Shown: positions 26,227 to 35,853 of the stretch, one piece after another
How the letters are laid out: each line of letters starts with the position of its first letter
How positions within the stretch are numbered: position 1 is the stretch's first letter
Source: Rippkaea orientalis PCC 8801
GTDB taxonomy: Bacteria; Cyanobacteriota; Cyanobacteriia; Cyanobacteriales; Microcystaceae
NCBI RefSeq assembly: GCF_000021805.1
Contig: NC_011726.1
Coordinates: 2,046,001 to 2,110,000, forward strand
Length of the DNA: 64,000 bases
Reading direction: 5' to 3'
Notes under the pieces: model-generated
The model's database searches: none
What the model was told of the DNA's origin: nothing
Seen by the model: the letters and a program-made list of their open reading frames with translations, nothing else
Translations under genes and position numbers: made by a program

Positions 26227-27309
26227 AGTGATCACACAAAATTAATTACAAAAGTTAGACATAATAATATATCATAAAAGCAACCCTCCAAAATTACAAA
26301 AAGCTATGATACTTTTGAGAGAACTAAGTACAGAAACTAAGAAACTTTTAATAACAATAAGTCGTTTAAGTAAATCTCCTCAAGTGAGAAATAGATCTCA
26401 ATGTATAATCTTGAGTTATGAAAGAGTGTCTATTCCTCAATTAAGAAAACTATTTAGAGTGAGTGAAAAAACTATCTATAATTGGCTAAATAGATGGGAA
26501 GCCCAAGGATTATTAGGGCTGTATAATGAAAAAGGAAGAGGGAGAAAAGCGAAATTAAGTCAGGAACAACAAGAGCATATAAAGCAATGGGTAAAGGAAG
26601 AACCTAAAAACCTCAAAAAAGTTGCCTTAAAAATTTATCAACAGTGGAAAATAGATGTCAGCAAAGAAACCATTAAAAGAATAATAAAAAAGCTGAATAT
26701 GCTTTGGAAAAGAATGAAAAGAGGACTAGCCAAAAGTCCTGAAGAATGGGAGTTAGAGGTCAAAATGCCTAAGTTGTTGGAACTCAAAGAGCAAGATAAA
26801 AAAGGAGAAATAGATTTAAGATATTTGGATGAAAGTGGATTTTCTCTAATGCCATATATTCCTTATGCTTGGCAGGAAAAAGGCTCAACAATAACTCTAA
26901 AAAGTTCTCAAAGTAAAAGAATAAATGTGTTAGGATTAATGAATCGTCATCATGAACTTTACTACGAAATTTACTCAAGCAATATTAATAGTCAAGTCGT
27001 GATTAACTTTTTGGATAAATTTAGCCAAAACCTATCCAAACAAACGGTAATTATTATGGATCAAGCGTCAATTCATACCAGCGATAATCTGCTCAAAAAG
27101 CTAGAAGAATGGGAGCAAAGAAATTTAAAAATATTCTGGTTGCCTACTTACTCACCTCAGCAAAATTTAATTGAAATTTTATGGAAATTTGTTAAATATG
27201 AGTGGGTTGAAGTTGATGCTTATGAGAATTGGACAAGCTTACTTAATTATCTTAAAAAAGTGCTTGATAATTTTGGTCAAGAATATGTAATTAATTTTGT
27301 TTAGGCACT
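26227..27309 (+). mobile_element. Complete IS630-family insertion sequence
   Basis: A 1083-bp element with imperfect terminal inverted repeats of about 23 bp (AGTGATCACACAAAATTAAT left; AGTGCCTAAACAAAATTAAT as read inward from the right). TA target duplications lie at 26225-26226 and 27310-27311, which is the IS630/Tc1 hallmark. It carries one intact transposase frame. The near-perfect ends and intact gene suggest recent insertion. Confidence 0.92.
26306..27304 (+). CDS. IS630 family transposase
   Basis: A 332-residue single-frame DDE transposase. The N-terminal HTH region (SIPQLRKLFRVSEKTIYNWLNRWEAQG, about 50-76) is followed by RGRKAKLS. The catalytic core has YLDESGF (first Asp, about 175), IIMDQASIH (second Asp, about 251) and NLIEILWKFVKYEW (Glu, about 289). 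Nothing is broken, so it may be active. It could also act on the 78-bp MITE at 16293, which has the same ends. Confidence 0.95.
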   Translation: MILLRELSTETKKLLITISRLSKSPQVRNRSQCIILSYERVSIPQLRKLFRVSEKTIYNWLNRWEAQGLLGLYNEKGRGRKAKLSQEQQEHIKQWVKEEPKNLKKVALKIYQQWKIDVSKETIKRIIKKLNMLWKRMKRGLAKSPEEWELEVKMPKLLELKEQDKKGEIDLRYLDESGFSLMPYIPYAWQEKGSTITLKSSQSKRINVLGLMNRHHELYYEIYSSNINSQVVINFLDKFSQNLSKQTVIIMDQASIHTSDNLLKKLEEWEQRNLKIFWLPTYSPQQNLIEILWKFVKYEWVEVDAYENWTSLLNYLKKVLDNFGQEYVINFV

Positions 27310-27393
27310 TAATAGAGGAGTTACCGCCATTACGCCCATTAAAGCAGCCATTAACCCAGATAGTGTAGACTTAGAAAACTTAAGGTTTAACAT

Positions 27394-27746
27394 GGACGGT
27401 TCCCTCCTTTGGGATTGAATCAGACAGAGAAGATTTCTCCCTCTCTACTTTTAGCTTAGCTCTGATTCTAGGGGGATGTCAGTCCCAAAATAGCGAGTAT
27501 TTTGAGGGAATTTAAGGGATGAGTATTTATCTCTAGAAGTGGAAAAAAGAGGTATGTTCCTCATGGGGTGGGGGGAAAAATTAGAACACAAGCGGCTAAT
27601 TTTGTGCCAACAAAAGCTCATTGATTCTAACTAATGTTATTTAACGTCGGTAGATGATCATAAATAAACGCAAAGTGGGCAATGCCCACCAAAACGCTGA
27701 AATGCTTAGGTAGAAATTATTGTCGCTATTGCCTATCCTACAGGTA
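27394..27746. other. Intergenic region with palindromic repeat
   Basis: About 350 bp upstream of the split secreted-protein gene and downstream of prfC. GTGGGCAATGCCCAC at 27675-27689, followed by CAAAACGCT, belongs to the dispersed palindrome family. I see no gene in the rest. Confidence 0.6.
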
Positions 27747-29366
27747 TTATTCGTTTATTCCTGAACCAACGGGGGCAGTAGAACTTAAGCCTAATTCGGG
27801 TTTATCTGCCTTAACTTGGTTTAAATTCCATTCATTTTTAAACAATAAGACGGGACGATCCCAATTATCTTTAACGGTCATACTATTAAAGATGCGTCCA
27901 GCTTTTTCTAATGCAGTCCATCCTCCTGTTACCCAACGGGCAACACTGTAGGGAAGCGGTTCTAGGTTCGTTTCTACCCCATATTCGCTTAACATCCGAA
28001 ACTGCACCACTTCAAACTGCAACTGTCCAACAGCCGCTAAAATGGGATCGCGTTTAAAGTCGTCGGTAGAGTACATAATCTGGATTGCTCCCTCTTCGCG
28101 CAGTTCCTGAATACCTTTTTGAAATTGTTTGAATTTAGACGGATTAGGATTTTTCAGATAGGCGAATATTTCAGGCGAAAAGCAAGGGATACCTTCGTAT
28201 TCCAACTTAGTTCCGCTATAGATAGTATCGCCAATGGCAAAGACTCCAGGGTTATTTAACCCAATTACATCCCCCCCATAGGCTTCCTCGATGGACTCCC
28301 GATCTTGGGCAAAAAGCTTTTGAGGACGGGATAAACGGACGGTTTTCCCCGTTCTGGCGTGACTAACGGTCATGTCCTTCTCGAATTTACCTGTACAAAC
28401 CCGCACAAATGCAACGCGATCGCGGTGTTTCGGGTCCATATTGGCCTGTAATTTGAAAACAAAGCCACTAAATTCGGGATGGGTGGGGTCAACCACTCCC
28501 ACAGAAGAATTGCGTCCTTCGGGTTGTAAAGCGTATTCTAGGAAGGCTTCGAGGAATAACTGCACGCCAAAGTTGGTCATGGCTGAACCAAAAAAGACGG
28601 GGGTTATCTGGCCATCGTGGAGTTCTTTTAAGTCCAGATCTCCCCCCAACTCTTGGAGGATTTCTAACTCTTCTTTTAGCTGATAATAAAGCTCTTGTTC
28701 GAGGTGTGCTTCAATTTTGGGGTCGCCAAGCTTAATGGCGGTTTCCTGAGCCTGTTGGCTACCGTGGGCACGACGTTCAAACAGGTGTATACCCTGGTGA
28801 CGGCGGTCAAAAACGCCTTTAAAGCGATCGCCTGTTCCGATAGGCCAATTCACGGCATAGGTTTTCAGTCCTAATTCCTGTTCAATTTCATCGAGTAATT
28901 CTAGAGGTTCTCTGGTGGGGCGATCGAGTTTATTAATAAAGGTAAAAATAGGAAGTCCCCGCAGACGACAGACTTCAAACAGTTTGCGGGTTTGAGGTTC
29001 TAACCCCTTGGCTGCATCGATTAACATGACGGCATTATCGGCCGCGGCGAGGGTACGATAGGTATCTTCGCTAAAGTCTTGGTGTCCGGGGGTATCGAGG
29101 AGATTAATTTGGAAGTTTCGGTACTCAAATTGGAGAACGGTGGAGGTAATGGAGATTCCCCGTTGTTTTTCCATTTCCATCCAGTCAGAGGTAGCTTTAC
29201 GCTGATCGCGTCTGGCTTTGACGGCTCCTGCTTGGTGAATGGCTCCTCCGTAGAGTAGGAGTTTTTCGGTTAAAGTGGTTTTTCCTGCGTCTGGGTGGGA
29301 AATAATGGCAAAATTACGCCGTTTCTCAACGGCTTCTTGGATTTCTGTCTGAAGTTCGCTCGACAT
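27747..29366 (-). CDS. prfC: Peptide chain release factor 3
   Basis: A 539-residue translational GTPase that recycles RF1/RF2 from the ribosome. The G motifs are present: [16 protein letters not shown] (G1, about 20-35), [12 protein letters not shown] (G2), [16 protein letters not shown] (G3) and TFINKLDRP (G4). [18 protein letters not shown] and RWVTGGW in the C-terminal half are RF3-typical. Full length. About 120 bp separate it from the divergent cbbY-like gene. Confidence 0.95.
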   Translation of the reverse strand: MSSELQTEIQEAVEKRRNFAIISHPDAGKTTLTEKLLLYGGAIHQAGAVKARRDQRKATSDWMEMEKQRGISITSTVLQFEYRNFQINLLDTPGHQDFSEDTYRTLAAADNAVMLIDAAKGLEPQTRKLFEVCRLRGLPIFTFINKLDRPTREPLELLDEIEQELGLKTYAVNWPIGTGDRFKGVFDRRHQGIHLFERRAHGSQQAQETAIKLGDPKIEAHLEQELYYQLKEELEILQELGGDLDLKELHDGQITPVFFGSAMTNFGVQLFLEAFLEYALQPEGRNSSVGVVDPTHPEFSGFVFKLQANMDPKHRDRVAFVRVCTGKFEKDMTVSHARTGKTVRLSRPQKLFAQDRESIEEAYGGDVIGLNNPGVFAIGDTIYSGTKLEYEGIPCFSPEIFAYLKNPNPSKFKQFQKGIQELREEGAIQIMYSTDDFKRDPILAAVGQLQFEVVQFRMLSEYGVETNLEPLPYSVARWVTGGWTALEKAGRIFNSMTVKDNWDRPVLLFKNEWNLNQVKADKPELGLSSTAPVGSGINE

Positions 29367-29486
29367 TCTTTAGGGGGAGTCTTTCCACAGTAAGGCTACT
29401 TATCTTTATCTATGATAACCTAATTTGTTAATTTAGAGAGAATACAATATTCAAGATAAAAACTAAACTTAAGGAATAATCAATTT

Positions 29487-30230
29487 ATGAGTAATCTTAA
29501 AGCGTTAATTTTTGACGTGGATGGAACCTTAGCACAAACGGAACGGGATGGTCATCGAGTGGCGTTTAATTTGGCGTTTGCTGAGGCAGGTTTAGAGTGG
29601 TATTGGTCAGAGTCTCTTTATGGGGAATTGTTAGCAGTTGCTGGAGGAAAAGAACGGATTCGCTTTTATTTACAACAATATCACCGCGATTTTACTGAAG
29701 ATTTAGATCATTTAATTCCTCGGCTTCATCAAGCCAAAACAGAACATTATCGTCAATTATTATCCTCTGGAAAAATTACGTTACGGTTAGGAGTTAAGCG
29801 GTTAATTGAAGAAGCGTATCAGGAAGGCATTAGATTAGCGATCGCAACTACAAGTGCTTTACCTAATGCCCTAGCTTTATTAGAAAAAAATCTGGATCAA
29901 ACTTGGTTTGAAGTGATAGCAGCCGGAGATATTGTTCCCGCTAAAAAACCCGCTCCCGATATTTATCATTATGTTTTAGACCAAATGAATTTAGCGGCTG
30001 AAAATTGTTTGGTTTTTGAGGATTCTTGTCACGGATTGATGGCAGCAACTCAAGCGGGATTAAAGACTGTTGTTACTGTCAATGATTATACTATTAATCA
30101 AGATTTTTCTCGGGCTACTTTAGTGATTAATCATTTAGGAGAACCCGAAGAACCTTTTAAGATAATTCAAGGAGAAGTTAGCAATAAACACTATTTAGAC
30201 TTAAATTTAGCCAAGGAATTGCTAAGTTAA
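29487..30230 (+). CDS. HAD-superfamily phosphatase, CbbY-like
   Basis: A 247-residue haloacid dehalogenase-type hydrolase. Motif I is IFDVDGTLAQTERDGHRVAFN (nucleophilic Asp10, general acid Asp12). AVAGGKERIRFY is typical of CbbY. Motif II is IATTSAL, and motif III/IV are KKPAPDIYHY and CLVFEDSCHGLMAA. CbbY enzymes remove xylulose-1,5-bisphosphate, an inhibitor of Rubisco, which fits a photosynthetic host. Substrate assignment is from family resemblance. No Rubisco genes are nearby. Confidence 0.85.
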   Translation: MSNLKALIFDVDGTLAQTERDGHRVAFNLAFAEAGLEWYWSESLYGELLAVAGGKERIRFYLQQYHRDFTEDLDHLIPRLHQAKTEHYRQLLSSGKITLRLGVKRLIEEAYQEGIRLAIATTSALPNALALLEKNLDQTWFEVIAAGDIVPAKKPAPDIYHYVLDQMNLAAENCLVFEDSCHGLMAATQAGLKTVVTVNDYTINQDFSRATLVINHLGEPEEPFKIIQGEVSNKHYLDLNLAKELLS

Positions 30231-30407
30231 ATCTTTATAATGACGTTGACAAAAAGCATTAATTGCCTTTTGATTCAGAGATATTGGTCAGTTGAGAATC
30301 AATGAATTATCCATGAAACTAAAACCTGCTAACCTGTTTTCAAAACAAACCTAAATGATATTATAGTAAAATTTAATGAATATCAATATAGCAATCAGGA
30401 GTAATTT

Positions 30408-30452
30408 ATGAGATATTTTTTCTATCTGTTGCCTGTGTTGGCTGTTGCTTGA
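30408..30452 (+). pseudogene. Possible signal-peptide stub of a lost small gene
   Basis: ATG 30408 has AGGAG 7 nt upstream and encodes MRYFFYLLPVLAVA before TGA at 30450-30452. An inverted-repeat element begins exactly at the stop. A good ribosome binding site in front of a signal-like peptide suggests the 5' end of a secreted-protein gene cut by that element. A genuine 14-residue peptide cannot be excluded. Confidence 0.35.
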
Positions 30453-30512
30453 TATAACTCAGTGTAGAGATGTTTGATAAACATCTCTACCTACCTATCA
30501 CTAAGTTATATT
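30452..30512. repeat. Compound inverted repeat (MITE-like)
   Basis: The inner perfect stem GTAGAGATGTTT/AAACATCTCTAC (30464-30475, 30479-30490) is nested in outer arms ATATAACTCAGT and ACTAAGTTATAT. The total is about 61 bp. It lies between the cbbY-like gene and the convergent reductase gene. The rest of 30231-30541 shows nothing else. Confidence 0.65.
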
Positions 30513-30541
30513 ATATTAGGATAGCTTAAACAACCAAATTA

Positions 30542-31471
30542 TCAAGCTAAGATTTGATCATCAACCGAAAAATCAACCTCAATTTTATCCCGTCCTGACG
30601 CTAAATAATCATTCTCCAATGAGTCTTTTAACCCCCCAATTAAATCGTATTCAGGTGTCCAGTCTAAGTCCTTTAATGCTTTGTGAATGTCAGCAAAAAA
30701 ATGTTGCGTTCGTAGAGGGAAAGCTTTCTTTTTCCCGAAGTCAAACTGCTTAGGATCGTAGTGAACAATTTTGATGTCATCCGGTGATTTTCCTGCTGCG
30801 ATCGCACAAGCATAAGCTAACCCATCAAAGGTCACATAACGTTCCCCAGAAATGTTATAAATTTGGTTAATTGCTTGCTTATTTCCTAATACCGATGCCA
30901 TAGCTTTTGCTAAGTCTTGAACATGACCAAATTGGGTAAAATGTAACCCATTCCCCGGAATAGGAAGGGGGTGATCGCGCACAATTCGGTCAAAAAACCA
31001 CGCTTCTAAATCATTATAATTCTGAGGACCATAGATATAAGTAGGACGAATAGAAGTCCAAGGAATACCACTTTTTTCTAAATAACTTTCTGTCTCAAAT
31101 TTGCCTTTATGACGACTATTCGGATCGACTGCATCTCCTTCAATATGAGGCATTTGATGAGATTTTAAATAAACCCCCGCAGAACTCACATAAACGAAGT
31201 GTTCAACCTTATTTAAGAAGATTTCTACTAAGGGTTGAGTATCGCTTAATTCCCGTCCATTGTTATCAAAAACAGCATCAAATTGTTCTGACGATAACGT
31301 CTCTTTTAGTTGACTAATATTAGTGCGATCGCCTTTAATTTGTTGTACTCCTTCCACGGGAACAGGTTTATTCCCTCGGTTAAATAAAACCACTTCGTGT
31401 CCTTGTTCAACTAAAACTTTAGTCAGATAAACCCCAATAAAGCGGGTTCCTCCCATAATTAAAATACGCAT
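30542..31471 (-). CDS. NAD-dependent epimerase/dehydratase family protein (CSP41b-like)
   Basis: A 309-residue extended short-chain dehydrogenase fold. MRILIMGGTRFIG at the start is the Rossmann GxxGxxG variant. YVSSAGVY replaces the usual YxxxK region and RPTYIYGPQNY follows. The C-terminal KKAFPLRTQHFFADIHKALKDLDW is typical of plastid stem-loop-binding protein CSP41b and its cyanobacterial homologues, which associate with RNA in chloroplasts. I chose ATG 31471 over an upstream in-frame ATG (31516), because the fold starts immediately there. Whether it is an enzyme or RNA-binding is open. Confidence 0.82.
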   Translation of the reverse strand: MRILIMGGTRFIGVYLTKVLVEQGHEVVLFNRGNKPVPVEGVQQIKGDRTNISQLKETLSSEQFDAVFDNNGRELSDTQPLVEIFLNKVEHFVYVSSAGVYLKSHQMPHIEGDAVDPNSRHKGKFETESYLEKSGIPWTSIRPTYIYGPQNYNDLEAWFFDRIVRDHPLPIPGNGLHFTQFGHVQDLAKAMASVLGNKQAINQIYNISGERYVTFDGLAYACAIAAGKSPDDIKIVHYDPKQFDFGKKKAFPLRTQHFFADIHKALKDLDWTPEYDLIGGLKDSLENDYLASGRDKIEVDFSVDDQILA

Positions 31472-31540
31472 TGTGTACCTACTTTGTAATAATTTTGGAT
31501 TCTCCCATTTTCTCATAGTTAAGTTACTTTTGAAGATCAG

Positions 31541-31567
31541 CTAGGTTGGTGGGTAATGTCTACCTAA
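31541..31567. repeat. Diverged copy of the dispersed palindrome
   Basis: AGGTTGGTGGGTAATGTCTACCT is an imperfect palindrome related to those at 18729, 52071 and 58930. It lies upstream of the CSP41b-like gene. Confidence 0.45.
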
Positions 31568-31647
31568 CAAGATAAATTTTACTTTTAAATATGAACTTAT
31601 TACTAATTATCACCTTAAATTCAAGTAAAATTTCTAAACACCTACTA

Positions 31648-31668
31648 GGACTTAATAATATTAAGTCC
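31648..31668 (-). terminator. Hairpin downstream of queC
   Basis: GGACTTAATA, short loop, TTAAGTCC about 35 bp past the queC stop on its strand. Stem of 8-9 bp. A clear T-run is missing, so efficiency is uncertain. Confidence 0.4.
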
Positions 31669-31702
31669 CTACAGAAGTTAAAAAAAATTCTCCTTCTCGC
31701 AA

Positions 31703-32380
31703 TTACCCAAAAGTTGCTAATTCAGGATAGCCAGCCTCAATTAAAGCGCGATCGCGGATACGACAAGAATCACACAAACCGCAGGGTTTTTCACCTCCTT
31801 GATAACAAGACCAAGTATCTTCAATAGGAACCCCCAAACTAACAGCACGACGCACAATATCGACCTTAGAATCATTAATCAAAGGAGCAATTAATTGAGG
31901 TGCATGACCTTCAATACCTGCTTTTGAAGACAAATTCGCTAATCTTTGATAAGCTTGAAGATAGTCTGGGCGACAATCAGGATAACCCGAATAATCCACC
32001 GCATTAATGCCTAAAAAAATGGCCGTTGCCCCCTTTGCTTCCGCTAAAGAAAGAGCGATCGCAATAAAAACCGTATTTCTCCCTGGAACATAGGTAGAAG
32101 GAATAATATTAGGGTTAATTCCCCCTTGGGGAAGCGTCAAAGCAGTATCCGTCAGAGCAGATCCCCCCCATTGGGCAAGATTAACCTCTACGATATAATG
32201 TTCAGTAATATCTAATGCTTTAGCGATGTTTTTCGCTGCTGCTAATTCCTTTTCGTGCCGTTGACCGTAACGCAAAGAAAGGGCAATTAAATGATAACCT
32301 TGAGAAAGAGCGATCGCGGCCGAAGTAGCAGAATCTAACCCCCCAGATAACAAAACAACCGCCTTAGATTGATGAATCAT
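31703..32380 (-). CDS. queC: 7-cyano-7-deazaguanine synthase
   Basis: A 225-residue QueC, which makes preQ0 from 7-carboxy-7-deazaguanine for queuosine synthesis. [19 protein letters not shown] is the PP-loop ATP-binding motif (about 8-26), [11 protein letters not shown] follows, and [15 protein letters not shown] is family-typical. The C-terminal zinc-binding [18 protein letters not shown] has four Cys (about 189-204). Full length. Other queuosine genes are not in the window. Confidence 0.95.
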   Translation of the reverse strand: MIHQSKAVVLLSGGLDSATSAAIALSQGYHLIALSLRYGQRHEKELAAAKNIAKALDITEHYIVEVNLAQWGGSALTDTALTLPQGGINPNIIPSTYVPGRNTVFIAIALSLAEAKGATAIFLGINAVDYSGYPDCRPDYLQAYQRLANLSSKAGIEGHAPQLIAPLINDSKVDIVRRAVSLGVPIEDTWSCYQGGEKPCGLCDSCRIRDRALIEAGYPELATFG

Positions 32381-32443
32381 AGAATTGTCAACTATACTGA
32401 TTAAGATTTTTAATTTATCGTAGCCTCTAAATAACTTTATTCA

Positions 32444-32755
32444 ATGGAAGATCTGAAAACTCGCTTAAATCAAGACCTCGCAGAGATTGAATGGAAAGAC
32501 CTAATCCCCCATGCTCAACGGGATGCCATCATTATTGTTACCAAGGATTTAGACATTTTAGAAGTAGCAGTAGCCATTGCTCAAGATAATACCGATGCGG
32601 TACAACATTGGATTAGTGAAGCGTTAATTGATAAACCCTCCTCAGAACAATTAACCATCTGGAATGCCGATCCCTCCGTTGTTTTTAAAACCTTAATCCT
32701 ACAACCCTTTGTTTTAATTCAATTATCAGTCAACAGTAAACCGTGCCAAGAATAG
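32444..32755 (+). CDS. DUF2288 family protein
   Basis: A 103-residue soluble protein, MEDLKTRLNQDLAEIEWKDL..., with DAIIIVTKDLDILEVAVAIAQDN and a C-terminal WNADPSVVFKTLILQPFVLIQL. The pattern matches DUF2288, a small conserved family without known function. It is divergent from queC by about 60 bp and followed after 115 bp by a large membrane-anchored protein. Confidence 0.8.
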   Translation: MEDLKTRLNQDLAEIEWKDLIPHAQRDAIIIVTKDLDILEVAVAIAQDNTDAVQHWISEALIDKPSSEQLTIWNADPSVVFKTLILQPFVLIQLSVNSKPCQE

Positions 32756-32869
32756 AAAATGCTGTTAAGATTATGTTAAAATTTGCTACCTGAAAAAAAT
32801 TTAGGGATAATAGCCAATAAAACCGACTTGGGTGATGAGGAAACTTGAGGCACTGAGGCCTTGTGAGCT

Positions 32870-34780
32870 ATGAATCAATCTACTGAAACGCCAACTGCTA
32901 TCAAAGACTTGCCGATCAAGTTGAAAATTCCCGTTCAACTGAGGAAATTAAACGAATTGCCTTGGCAAGCTTGGGCAATTGCTCTGATTGTTGCCTCTGG
33001 AACAGTGGGATTTACTGCCACGTCAATGTTACTCAGCTTGCCGAAATCGGCTCAATGTACCAGAGTATTCTGGCCGATCGCCTCAGCGTCTACCCGTATC
33101 TACTGTGCCCAACTTGAAGCAGAACAGGGAACCGTAGACAGTTTGCTCAAAGCCATTAACCTCGTAGAAGCCTTACCCGCGAACCATCCCCTACGGGACG
33201 ATATTAACCAAAATGTCGAAGAATGGGCAGTTGCCATCCTCGATATTGCCGAAAAAGAATTTCAAGCCGGAAAACTCGACGAAGCCATCAGTATTGCCCG
33301 TAAAATCCCCAGTCATGTTCAAGTTTACAACGTGGTAGACGAACGGATCGAAGCCTGGCGATCGCTGTGGCAAGAAGGAGAAGCGATTTTTGCAGAAGTC
33401 GAAGAACATCTGCGCAACGCTGAATGGAACCAAGCGTTCCGCACTGCCGTTAAACTGTTGAACCTAGACAATGAATACTGGTCTACCATCAAATACGATG
33501 AAACCATTAAAGAAATTCAATTAGCCCAAGAAGAAAGCAGTAAACTCGATAAAGCCTATAGCATCCTACGACGGGGTGGCGTGGATAATTGGCTACAGGC
33601 TATCACAGAAGCTCAACAGGTAGCAGCCGATAGCTATGCTTATCGAGAAGCCCAAAAACTCATCGAGGAGGCTAAAGAAAAGTTAGTCAGCCACATCGAA
33701 GGGTTAATGGATGACAACCGTTGGGAAAGCGTCCTAGAAGTCGTTGATCGTCTGCCAGAAAGTTTAGCCCTAACCGAAGAGATCACCGACTGGAAAGCCT
33801 TGGCTAGTGCAGGACTCGAAGCCCAGAACGGTACAGTAGAAAGCTTACAAACGGCGATCGCCTCAGCCCAAGAAATTGACGCAGATCGCCCACTTTATCA
33901 AGACGCGCAAGATTTAATTAGCCGTTGGCAACTGGAAATCGAAGGTGTCACCCATCTGCAAAAAGCCCGCGATTTAGCCCAAGGAGGCACGATTAATGAC
34001 CTCAATGGGGCGATCGCCTCCGCAGAATTAGTCACCTCTGTAAACCCCCGTTATGGCGAAGCTCAAGGAGAAATTAGAGACTGGAGAAGACGGATTCAAA
34101 TCTCGGAAGATCAACCTCTGTTAGATCAAGCCAGGGATCTGTCCCGCGATGGCAGTATTGCCTCCTTACAAGAAGCGATCGCCAAAGCTAGTCTCATTGG
34201 TGCTAATCGAGCACTCTCTTCGGAAGCACAACAAGAGATTGAAAAATGGCGCAACAGTATTCAACGTCAAGAAGATCAACCCCTTTTGGATCAAGCGATC
34301 GCCCTAGGGGATGTCAAAGACTATAACGCTGCCATTAGTACGGCTGAACGAATTGGCCGGGGACGAGTCCTCTATCAAGAAGCCCAAAATAACATCCGAG
34401 GATGGCGACGGGAAATACGCGCCCAAAAGAATCTCCAAGAAGCCTATCTCATCGCCCAAGGGAGAACCCCTCAAGCCTTAGCCTCAGCGATTAGTTTAGT
34501 CCAAAAAATCCCTCGTTCGACGGACGTGAGCCTTGAAAGCCGACAAGTGCTTAACCGTTGGAGTGCCGAACTGTTATCGATGGCTGAAGATCAAGCGCGA
34601 CGATCCCTCTTAGAAGAAGCGATTAAATTAGCTCGCATGGTCCCTTCTGACAGTGAGGTTTACAACTCGGCTCAACTTCAGATTCAAGCTTGGAAAGGCA
34701 TCCTTCAACCGCCTACACCTGCGGTCATTAATGAGACGAATCAACCTCTATTACCCATCAATTCACCCCAAAATCAATGA
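32870..34780 (+). CDS. Membrane-anchored helical repeat protein
   Basis: A 636-residue protein with one N-terminal transmembrane segment (WQAWAIALIVASGTVGFTATSML, about 33-55). A long helical repeat domain follows. Units of about 60-65 residues recur with the pattern GTxxxLxxAIxxAxxIxxxxxLYxEAQxxIxxWR, for example near 107, 315, 375, 430 and 480. Such proteins are conserved in cyanobacteria and sometimes labelled chromosome-segregation ATPases, but no Walker motif is visible. A TPR-like scaffold at the plasma or thylakoid membrane is my reading. The C-terminus is Pro/Asn-rich. Confidence 0.75.
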   Translation: MNQSTETPTAIKDLPIKLKIPVQLRKLNELPWQAWAIALIVASGTVGFTATSMLLSLPKSAQCTRVFWPIASASTRIYCAQLEAEQGTVDSLLKAINLVEALPANHPLRDDINQNVEEWAVAILDIAEKEFQAGKLDEAISIARKIPSHVQVYNVVDERIEAWRSLWQEGEAIFAEVEEHLRNAEWNQAFRTAVKLLNLDNEYWSTIKYDETIKEIQLAQEESSKLDKAYSILRRGGVDNWLQAITEAQQVAADSYAYREAQKLIEEAKEKLVSHIEGLMDDNRWESVLEVVDRLPESLALTEEITDWKALASAGLEAQNGTVESLQTAIASAQEIDADRPLYQDAQDLISRWQLEIEGVTHLQKARDLAQGGTINDLNGAIASAELVTSVNPRYGEAQGEIRDWRRRIQISEDQPLLDQARDLSRDGSIASLQEAIAKASLIGANRALSSEAQQEIEKWRNSIQRQEDQPLLDQAIALGDVKDYNAAISTAERIGRGRVLYQEAQNNIRGWRREIRAQKNLQEAYLIAQGRTPQALASAISLVQKIPRSTDVSLESRQVLNRWSAELLSMAEDQARRSLLEEAIKLARMVPSDSEVYNSAQLQIQAWKGILQPPTPAVINETNQPLLPINSPQNQ

Positions 34781-35051
34781 TAGATTTTAGTCTCAGTTCA
34801 TAATGGCTGTATCTGACCTCTGTTGCCTCTTTCCATAATCAGCCGATGATAACTGGACTTGAGAGAATTGTATCGATAGTTACAAATTGTTTCAGAAGTA
34901 ACATCTCATTGTCAACAAGTGCCCGATAATTGAGGTAGGGAAACGTTTATCTCCCTGACCAATTCCTATCAGCAAACAAAATAAGGATTTGGCCTCTACA
35001 CTTGATGACTTTAACAATTCAGTTTGCCAGATAATGGTGAGGAGGTAAGTC

Positions 35052-35285
35052 ATGACCAGGACAATTCAATCTCAAGTTCGTTACTCTATAGAGGTGATCC
35101 AAGAGGAAGCTTGCCAATTGGTACATCAAGGACTGCTGCATCGTCAACAACCTATCTATACCCTGTGTAAGTACATTCCTGCCTCTGAATGGCCAAATGT
35201 AGAATGTGAGTTAGAAAGATATGATTATTTACTTAGGGATCGGATTATTGACTTGTTAAACCATGAAACATGGACTCAAGACTAG
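35052..35285 (+). CDS. DUF4327 family protein
   Basis: A 77-residue protein, MTRTIQSQVRYSIEVIQEEAC..., with QPIYTLCKYIPASEWPNVECELE and LLRDRIIDLL. This matches DUF4327, restricted to cyanobacteria and without known function. A very strong GAGGAGG lies 8 nt before ATG 35052. About 270 bp upstream contain no other gene that I can see. Confidence 0.85.
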   Translation: MTRTIQSQVRYSIEVIQEEACQLVHQGLLHRQQPIYTLCKYIPASEWPNVECELERYDYLLRDRIIDLLNHETWTQD

Positions 35286-35348
35286 ACAATAGCGTATAAT
35301 CAATGAACAATACGGCGTTTATCTTGGGTTGGGGAGATTTTGTCATTG

Positions 35349-35774
35349 ATGAATCAAGAACCTACCGCTTACCTAGAACAATCGGCGGTTATTCCCTACC
35401 GTTTCCGTGAAGGACAACTGGAGATCTTATTAATTACTTCGCGTAACAGTAAACGCTGGATTATCCCTAAAGGCATTATAGAGCCTAATATGAACCCCCA
35501 AGACTCTGCCGCCCAAGAAGCTTTAGAAGAAGCCGGAATTAAGGGGAAGGTTTCAGACATCATAAGGGGATCTTACACCTATCAAAAGTGGGGAAGCACT
35601 TGCCGCGTCCAGATTTTTACCCTAGAAGTAGACACTATCTATATTGATTGGTTAGAAGCCTCCTTTAGAAAACGACAATGGGTTAGTCTATCAGAAGCTA
35701 TTCGGTTAATTCAAGAAGAAGAAGTCAGAAAAATTTTGGCACAATTACCTGATTATCTGGATCAAACTCAATGA
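35349..35774 (+). CDS. NUDIX hydrolase
   Basis: A 141-residue NUDIX-fold enzyme. The NUDIX box is recognisable from GIIEPNMNPQDSAAQEALEEAGI (about 46-68), a GX5EX7REUXEEXGU variant. The first Glu is within IIEPN and the usual Arg before EUxEE is Gln (AAQEALEEAG). Similar cyanobacterial and DIPP-type enzymes keep this form. I use ATG 35349. TTG 35340 in frame is only 3 nt from the GGGGAG and is less likely. Substrate unknown (nucleoside diphosphate derivative). Confidence 0.85.
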   Translation: MNQEPTAYLEQSAVIPYRFREGQLEILLITSRNSKRWIIPKGIIEPNMNPQDSAAQEALEEAGIKGKVSDIIRGSYTYQKWGSTCRVQIFTLEVDTIYIDWLEASFRKRQWVSLSEAIRLIQEEEVRKILAQLPDYLDQTQ

Positions 35775-35853
35775 AGGCAACCATACTTTATTTTGATTTA
35801 GTCAATAGTTAAGCGGTCTTGATGAGTCAGTAATCCCTGTGTGTGAACTTGGG

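Larger units (their letters stand above)
25550..27393 (-). pseudogene. Secreted conserved protein gene split by an IS630 insertion in its signal peptide
   Basis: The 5' piece starts at ATG 27393, with AGGAGG 8 nt upstream, and encodes MLNLKFSKSTLSG...MAVTPLL. The rest resumes at 26226 as AVTPVMAQPYSPN.... Removing 26227-27309 and one TA copy joins them in frame (759 nt, 252 residues) and restores a signal peptide with VMA-Q cleavage. The mature protein has VVIPAGTLIPVRYNS, IPAGTRIIGQL and a Gly/Ala-rich stretch (LSGTFAGAGTATIIAG...VLGGAALGTLLGWG). I recognise it only as a conserved cyanobacterial secreted protein. An ATG inside the IS end (26239) opens the 3' part but gives no signal peptide, so secretion is probably lost. 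Confidence 0.85.

Noticed and set aside
31591-31827. 78-codon frame on the plus strand opposite queC
   Set aside because: It overlaps the 3' end of queC antisense, starts in repeat-rich intergenic DNA and has no recognisable protein pattern.
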